64,000 nt of DNA from Psychrobacter submarinus (lineage in GTDB: Bacteria; Pseudomonadota; Gammaproteobacteria; Pseudomonadales; Moraxellaceae). Shown here piece by piece: positions 59,044-64,000 of the stretch (its first letter is position 1; the number at the start of each line of letters is the position of its first letter). Under the pieces are notes generated by a model. That model saw only the letters and a list, made by a program, of their open reading frames with translations, did no database searches and was not told where the DNA came from. The position numbers and the translations under genes were made by a program. The stretch covers positions 930,001 to 994,000 of the forward strand of contig NZ_CAJHBQ010000001.1 in assembly GCF_904846685.1 (NCBI RefSeq), written 5' to 3'.

Positions 59044-59949
59044 ATGATTAAAGCTGATGACATGGTTTTGTTTGTTTTGGTGGTCGATGAAGGCTCTTTT
59101 TCCAAAGTTGCTGACAAACTGGCGCTGACCAATTCTGTAGTGAGCAAACGTATCGCGCGCCTAGAAGCCAACTTAAATGCACAATTGCTCTACCGAACCA
59201 CCCGAAAACTCAGCTTGACCGATGCCGGCCGAACGCTGTATCACAAAGCCAAATTGGCTCAGCTTGCCATTCAAGAAGCGGAAAATGCTGTCATCGGCTA
59301 TGGCGAAAACATGAAAGGCTATATCCGCGTCACCGCCCCTGTGGTCTCTTCTGACTTACTACTCAGCACGGCTATCGCTGAATTTTGTAAAAAATATCCT
59401 GAGATAACCGTAGAGCTATACATCACCAACCGTTTGATTGATTTGGTCGAAGATGGCTTTGATTTGGCCATCCGAACGGCGGAGCTTGAAGACTCCTCCT
59501 TGATTGTCAAACGCCTGATAGACAGTCAATGGGTGATTTGCGCCACCCAAAATTACCTCAACAAATATGGTACGCCGCAAACCCCCGCCCAACTGCAAAA
59601 TCATGATTGCCTCATCTATAAATTTGATAACACCAGTAGCGACTTGTGGCCATTATTTGAAGACGGCGCGGAGCTGCTGCTGCCCGTCAGTGGCCGCTTC
59701 CATAGCAATCATTTAAGCGCGATCAAACATGCTGCGCTGAGTGATTTGGGCATTGCTTTTTTGCCGCAAGCACTAGTGTATAAAGCCTTTCAGCGCCAGA
59801 CTTTAACCCAAATTTTGCAAGATTTTACCCGCAAGCGTATGGGGATGTTTGCGGTGTATCCTAAAGCGCGCCAGCCCGATCAAAAGCTCAAATTATTGGT
59901 TGCTTATTTGCAAGACGCGCTAAAAGACAAAGAAGCCTACTACTGCTAA
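59044..59949 (+). CDS. LysR-family transcriptional regulator
   Basis: 301 residues. N-terminal winged HTH (DDMVLFVLVVDEGSFSKVAD, TNSVVSKRIARLEANLNAQL) and a substrate-binding domain of the type found in the large CrgA/AaeR subgroup (YIRVTAPVVSSDLLLSTAIA, DLAIRTAELEDSSLIVKRL). Divergent from lldP-dld, so likely to regulate lactate use; the effector is not predictable. GAGAATC precedes the ATG. Confidence 0.9.
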   Translation: MIKADDMVLFVLVVDEGSFSKVADKLALTNSVVSKRIARLEANLNAQLLYRTTRKLSLTDAGRTLYHKAKLAQLAIQEAENAVIGYGENMKGYIRVTAPVVSSDLLLSTAIAEFCKKYPEITVELYITNRLIDLVEDGFDLAIRTAELEDSSLIVKRLIDSQWVICATQNYLNKYGTPQTPAQLQNHDCLIYKFDNTSSDLWPLFEDGAELLLPVSGRFHSNHLSAIKHAALSDLGIAFLPQALVYKAFQRQTLTQILQDFTRKRMGMFAVYPKARQPDQKLKLLVAYLQDALKDKEAYYC

Positions 59950-59997
59950 AGCACTAGTTTTATAAGCGGACTCACACCCAACTGTTTTATCAGACAT

Positions 59998-60030
59998 AAA
60001 AAAGCCACCTGTTTGGGTGGCTGATTTAAT
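59998..60030 (+). terminator. Terminator after the LysR gene
   Basis: Perfect stem AGCCACC/GGTGGCT with a short loop and A-rich/T-rich flanks, 50 bases past the stop. Confidence 0.82.
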
Positions 60031-60126
60031 ATTTTTCTGTGACATTCTAGATAGCGATACGACCAAATACGTCATCGTTTTTTGAAATGAAATTAGCAGC
60101 GTTTTTCATGTACTTTTATAGGCTTA

Positions 60127-61317
60127 TTATCTATATTGACCTACTGACTGATTAAAGCCATTATCCAATCCATCAAACTTCAGCTCATCAAACCTCAGCC
60201 CAAACTTTAGCAGATACTTACGCAGTCGGTCGCTGTCATTGTTACTTTTTAGCTGATTTCTGGAGTTGGCATACAGATAGCGCCCTGCCGCCGCTTGGTT
60301 TTTATGACGGATACAGACCTCAATCACATACGCGAGCTGCAACGCGTCAAAGGGGTCGAGCGCGTCTTTGTCGTCGCTTGATAGATGACGACTCAGCACC
60401 GTGTCCGCGTGCGCTTGCTGCTCGGTTAGGCTGGGCGCATACGCCCTATCCGCTTGATGCTGCGCGCTATTGGGTAATGCCCACAGATGTTTGAGGCGGG
60501 TGATTTCTGCCTTAACATCGGGCATACGAATCACTTTGCCCTCGCACAATGTCGTTAAGCGCGTCATGCTGGCGCTTAAATCACGAAAGTTGCCCTGCCA
60601 CGTGGCGTCCGCACTCATGGCAAAAGCTTCATAATACGCCCGCGCCTCAGGCTCAAAGCGGTATTGATACTGCTGCTCACTGCCAAGACGCGCCAGCTCA
60701 TAGTCGATATTGGCGGGCAAGTCCTCGATACGGTCTTTTAACGACGGCAAAAAGAACGTCCACGTGTTCAGGCGCGCAAACAAATCCGCACGAAATGTGC
60801 CATCCGCGACCGCTTGGCGCAAGTCCTTGTTTGTCCCCGCCATCAGCTGAAACGACACATCCATCGGGGTATCACTCCCAAGCGGATAAAAGCGCTGCGC
60901 CTCAAGCGCGGTCAAGAGCATCGCCTGCTCATCGAGTCCCAGCTCACCGATTTCATCCAAAAACAGCAAACCGCCATCCGCCGATTTAAGCAGACCCTCA
61001 CGGCTGGACGCGGCACCCGTAAACGCGCCTTTGACATGACCGAACAGCACGCTCATGGCAGTATCACCGCGCAAGGTGGCGCAGTTGACTTCCACAAATG
61101 CTCCCAGTGCGTATTTGCTTTGTGCGGCATTGTTGGCTTTGGCTTTTTTGAGCGCATAGATTTGCTGTGCCAGCTGCGACTTGCCTACCCCTGTCGCGCC
61201 CAATAGCAAAATCGGGGCGGTCGAGCGCGTGGCGACCTTTTCTACATCGGCAATCAGCTGCTCATAAGCGGCATTTTGGGTGACCAAATTGGCTTGTAGA
61301 GTTGTTCGACAACCCAA
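60127..61317 (-). pseudogene. rtcR: RtcR, sigma54 activator of the RNA-repair operon, lacking its sensor domain
   Basis: 396 residues against about 530 in intact RtcR. From NAAYEQLIADVEKVATRS onwards it follows RtcR: Walker A GATGVGKS, VEVNCATLRGDTAMSVLFGH, the sigma54-contacting GAFTGA loop, LLFLDEIGELGLDEQAML and the C-terminal HTH region. The N-terminal CARF-like sensor domain is missing; the ten residues before the homology come from sequence joined to an FHA/CdiA remnant. If expressed it could be an unregulated AAA+ activator, but no promoter or ribosome site is evident. No rtcB or rtcA is in the window. Confidence 0.82.
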
Positions 61318-63567
61318 TATTCACCTTTTTCAGGATGCAGCTGTCTATTATTCGCATCGATACTAGTCGCAGTCACTGTACTCGATGTATCTAATCCAGC
61401 AGCAGCACCTGTACCTAATAGTGTCAAACTGATGACACCACTTGCCGTGCCATTAGCAATATCTGCATTCATGCCTTTATCAGTCAGCGCTTTAGCTAGC
61501 TTAGCTTGCACGTCATTTAGTGTAGGCGCAGCCGCAGCAACGCCACCCGCTGTCAACGTACCTTCCACACTGCCTGTACCTAATGCGCCAAGTGCCGTAT
61601 GAGCCGCGACTCGGTAAATACCACCTTCATCCCATTTTGCAATCGCTGTAAGCTTTTTATCTATACTCAAATCAGGATTGGCTTTTATAGCATTAATACG
61701 GTTTTGTGAGAACTCAGCCACCGCCTTCGGCGCTTCTTTCCCAAACTCCTGCGTAATCTGCGTCTGCGCACCTAACTCCTCATTCACTCGACCAGCATTA
61801 AAGCTGTTCTTAAGGATGCCTGCATACTCGGCACGGTTGTCTGTCGTGATGTCTTGACTACCTGCAATACCTGTAATACCAGCGCGCGTGACACTGCTGT
61901 CACTGTCGCTATCTGTGCCGTAGCCCAGACCGTTTAGATTGGCTTGGGGTTTGCCTGTTGTATCGCCGAGGCTAAGTCCTGCTTGAATAGCATTACCGTC
62001 ATAGCTTGTGGTGTTATTAATGTCTTGAGTCTCTATGCCACCTTTGCTGACATAATTATTGAGTCCTGCTTGTAGCGCAGCATCAGTCGTGGTAATCGCC
62101 CCGCCTATAAGTGTAGTTTTGCCGCCAGCAGTAAGATCAATACCACCATCGCCTGTGAAGATTCCTGACTGCTCACCGACTGCTTGATAGTCGGCATTTA
62201 GGTCAGTCTTGCCGCCATTGACCGATAGACTAGAGCCTGCGCCACCACCTGCGATGTCAATATCAGCACTAAAGCCCATGTTCTTTTGTTTGCTGTCGTA
62301 GGTGGCGGTGTCTTGTAGCGACTCGATGTTGACGTCGCCACCGATTTGTCCTTGGGCGCGATTGGTGTTGATTATGCCGCCTTTAATGTTGACATCATTA
62401 CCGATATCAAATGTGGTGGTGCTGCCAACGTTGATTTGGCTGTTGGCATAGGTAGTGCTGTCACTGTTGGCATGGCCTTTGCCACGACTGGCACTGGCAG
62501 TGATACCTGCACTAGTGTTTTGACCAAAGCTGGCATAACCCCCTATGGCGGTACTTGAGCTTTTATTATTGCTACGGGTATTACTATTTTGCGCGACACC
62601 ATTGACGTTTAAGTCATTGTCTGCTTGGAATAAGGCATCATTGCTGACGGTTAGACTACTGCCATTGATGTTGATATTGCTGTCTGACCCTGCCCCTGTA
62701 GCGATCAAGGCAAGATTGTTAGTATCAATACTTGAACCTTGACTCTTCTCCGTATAGCTGCTGCTGTTCGATTGGCTCTTTTGACTACCGATGGTGGCTT
62801 GGATGCGGGTATTGCCCACTCCATTTTGAATACTACCAAGTGTTTCCTGTGCTTGCTCTGCAAGTGCTTGTGCTTTTAAAAGGCCACTGATCGCTGCTAT
62901 ACCTTTCATACGTGTACTGCCTGTGTTACCAGCAGCCTCTTCTAGATCTCTAATAGCGTTGACATTATCCACTAAACTATTAGAAACAGAAACAGTCAGA
63001 CCCGTCTGCTTAAACTTTTGCTCGCTTTGGTTGGTGTAGACGTCCATGACGTTGTCAATGTCGATGTTTTGGGCACGAATGACGATGTTACCGCGATCGG
63101 GGTCTGTTATATCTTTATTGCTGTCAGCACCCATACCCGCGACAATACCACTGCCTGTCTATTGGTAAGTACCACCAGCATTGATGATGACGTTACCGTC
63201 AATCGCACCGATGTTGCTAGCAGTATGCGTCAGTGCCGTTTGAGCACTACTATCATCAGTTTGCTGCTTGCCGATAGTGAAGCCCATGCCGCCACTAGCG
63301 CCAAACAGTCCTGATTTTTTGGTTTGACTAAACGAGTTTTCACTAGAGGTATTCTCAGCGGCTAGAATGTTGACGTCACCACCAGCGCTCAGCTGGGTGT
63401 CACGATCACTGATAGCGTTGACGGCTGTAAAGTTGATATCTTGTCCTGCTTGGACGATGACTTTGTCACCTTCGATATTGCTGCTGATGGCACTATCGCT
63501 TTGCATGTCATAGCGATCTTGGGTGGTGGTTTTACTTAAGAAACCCTTATCAGTGGTTTTCACCGCA
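61290..63567 (-). pseudogene. Filamentous haemagglutinin / CdiA-like protein, internal remnant
   Basis: Two same-frame segments, 63159-63567 and 61290-63158, are separated by a single in-frame TAG: ...GGTYQ, stop, TGSGIVAGMG. They carry FHA-type repeats (DKVIVQAGQDINFTAVNA, NDVNIKGGIINTNRAQGQIG, GGIDLTAGGKTTLIGGAIT) and the conserved region ending DANNRQLHPEK. The signal, TPS domain and most of the stalk are missing at one end, and any C-terminal toxin is missing at the other. The downstream edge runs into rtcR and the upstream edge into an IS-like palindrome. It cannot be secreted or displayed. Confidence 0.85.
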
Positions 63568-63615
63568 GTGAACTGAACCCCATAAGTTGAACACAACTTA
63601 TGGGGTTCAGTTCAC
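63568..63615. repeat. 48-bp perfect palindrome, probable IS end-to-end scar
   Basis: Two 22-bp arms, GTGAACTGAACCCCATAAGT+TG and its exact complement, are separated by only AACA. The TGAACTG...CCCCATAAGTTG arm resembles IS3/IS481-type terminal repeats, so this looks like both tips of an element with everything between them lost. It marks the join between the FHA remnant and the PhoX-like gene. Confidence 0.7.
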
Positions 63616-63733
63616 GCTCGCGGTTTTAGCTAACATCACTATCCGTATTTGTAATCACCGTGCCGCCGCTTTACCATCGCAGCCGTTCACTATTTCAGCC
63701 ATTTAACTACCGTAGCCGAGTCATCCAAGCGCT

Positions 63734-64000
63734 CTAAGTAAATGATTCTGCCAATATGACATCGCCATCTTCGCGAGTAATCATCACGGTGGCCGAGCGC
63801 GGCGTACTACCTCCAGCCACCGCGCCCCATGTGTTGCCAGGATGCTGAATGTTGATAAATAACGTTTTAAAATCTGGCGTCATAGTGATGCCTGTCACTT
63901 CACAGCCCTCAGGACCGACAAAAAAACGTTTGATATTGTCGTTACTAGCCGGCATGCCAATGCGTGTTTGCTGTCCTGCTGACGTCGTGATGGTAGTACC
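63734..64000 (-). CDS. PhoX-type alkaline phosphatase (DUF839), C-terminal part
   Basis: The frame is open to the window edge, so the gene continues beyond 64000. The 88 visible residues match the end of PhoX: IKRFFVGPEGCEVTGITMTP, LFINIQHPGNTWGA and STPRSATVMITREDGDVI. The Cys in EGCEVTG and the RSATV motif are typical. PhoX is a Tat-exported, Ca/Fe-dependent phosphatase induced by phosphate starvation. The end of the gene is normal and lies 120 bp from the palindromic scar. Confidence 0.88.
   Translation of the reverse strand, partial: GTTITTSAGQQTRIGMPASNDNIKRFFVGPEGCEVTGITMTPDFKTLFINIQHPGNTWGAVAGGSTPRSATVMITREDGDVILAESFT

Noticed and set aside
60549..61206. Plus-strand ORFs opposite rtcR (146 and 130 residues)
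   Set aside because: Antisense to conserved AAA+ motifs; no independent coding evidence.
63568..63615. Palindrome as a simple transcription terminator
   Set aside because: There is no T-run after either arm, the stem is unusually long, and it lies at a junction between unrelated gene fragments; an IS scar fits better, though not proven.

Overview
The window looks like a chromosomal segment of a gammaproteobacterium of the Moraxellaceae, most probably Psychrobacter. This rests on protein style (TopA with a Lys/Thr/Ala-rich head, a TorF-type porin, PuuD-type urate oxidation, a NarK/PP2C-kinase/NasA/NirBD set) and moderate GC; no database search was possible. The segment is heavily reworked by insertion sequences, and at least seven genes survive only as fragments.

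Layout. 0-6.6 kb: the end of sodC, topA, a small membrane protein, a DUF2799 lipoprotein and a Fur-boxed siderophore-binding lipoprotein. 6.7-9.1 kb: an IS1595-family element, a TorF porin, a thrC C-terminal fragment and one of two copies of a ~70-bp palindrome. 9.2-11.4 kb: a Fur-boxed TonB-dependent haem-type receptor. 11.6-19.9 kb: a urate-to-ureidoglycolate cluster (permease, RutR-like repressor, uraD, uraH, puuD, puuE, allE, allA) with RutR-like operators and a decayed NCS1 transporter. 19.9-22.9 kb: remnants of an EamA exporter and an amino-acid ABC transporter, plus two unrecognised genes. 23.1-36.55 kb: tRNA-Val, a regulator remnant, a small Cys-motif protein, then a compact type I-F2 (I-Fv) CRISPR-Cas locus (cas1, cas2-3, cas7fv, cas5fv, cas6f) with an 80-spacer array. 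An IS5-like element splits cas7fv at a TA site; removing it restores the reading frame exactly. An IS3-family element cuts off the leader-distal end of the array. 37.9-52.7 kb: nitrate/nitrite assimilation (cobA, nasA, a NasA-partner flavoprotein, a PP2C-Ser/Thr kinase fusion, narK; divergent nirB and nirD). nirB and nirD are split by a MITE and a degenerate IS256-family element. 53.2-60 kb: a Fic protein, a broken IclR regulator, dld, lldP and a LysR regulator. 60.1-64 kb: an rtcR lacking its sensor domain, joined to an FHA/CdiA-like remnant, then the end of a PhoX-like phosphatase.

The two strongest signals are these. First, the narK/nirB divergent intergenic region carries ten direct copies of TTGGTGCAT, each containing an NtrC half-site, between two opposed sigma54-like promoters; it reads as a repeat-built, potentially length-variable shared enhancer. 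Second, the I-F2 CRISPR system has a very large array but an effector gene broken by a cleanly reversible insertion.
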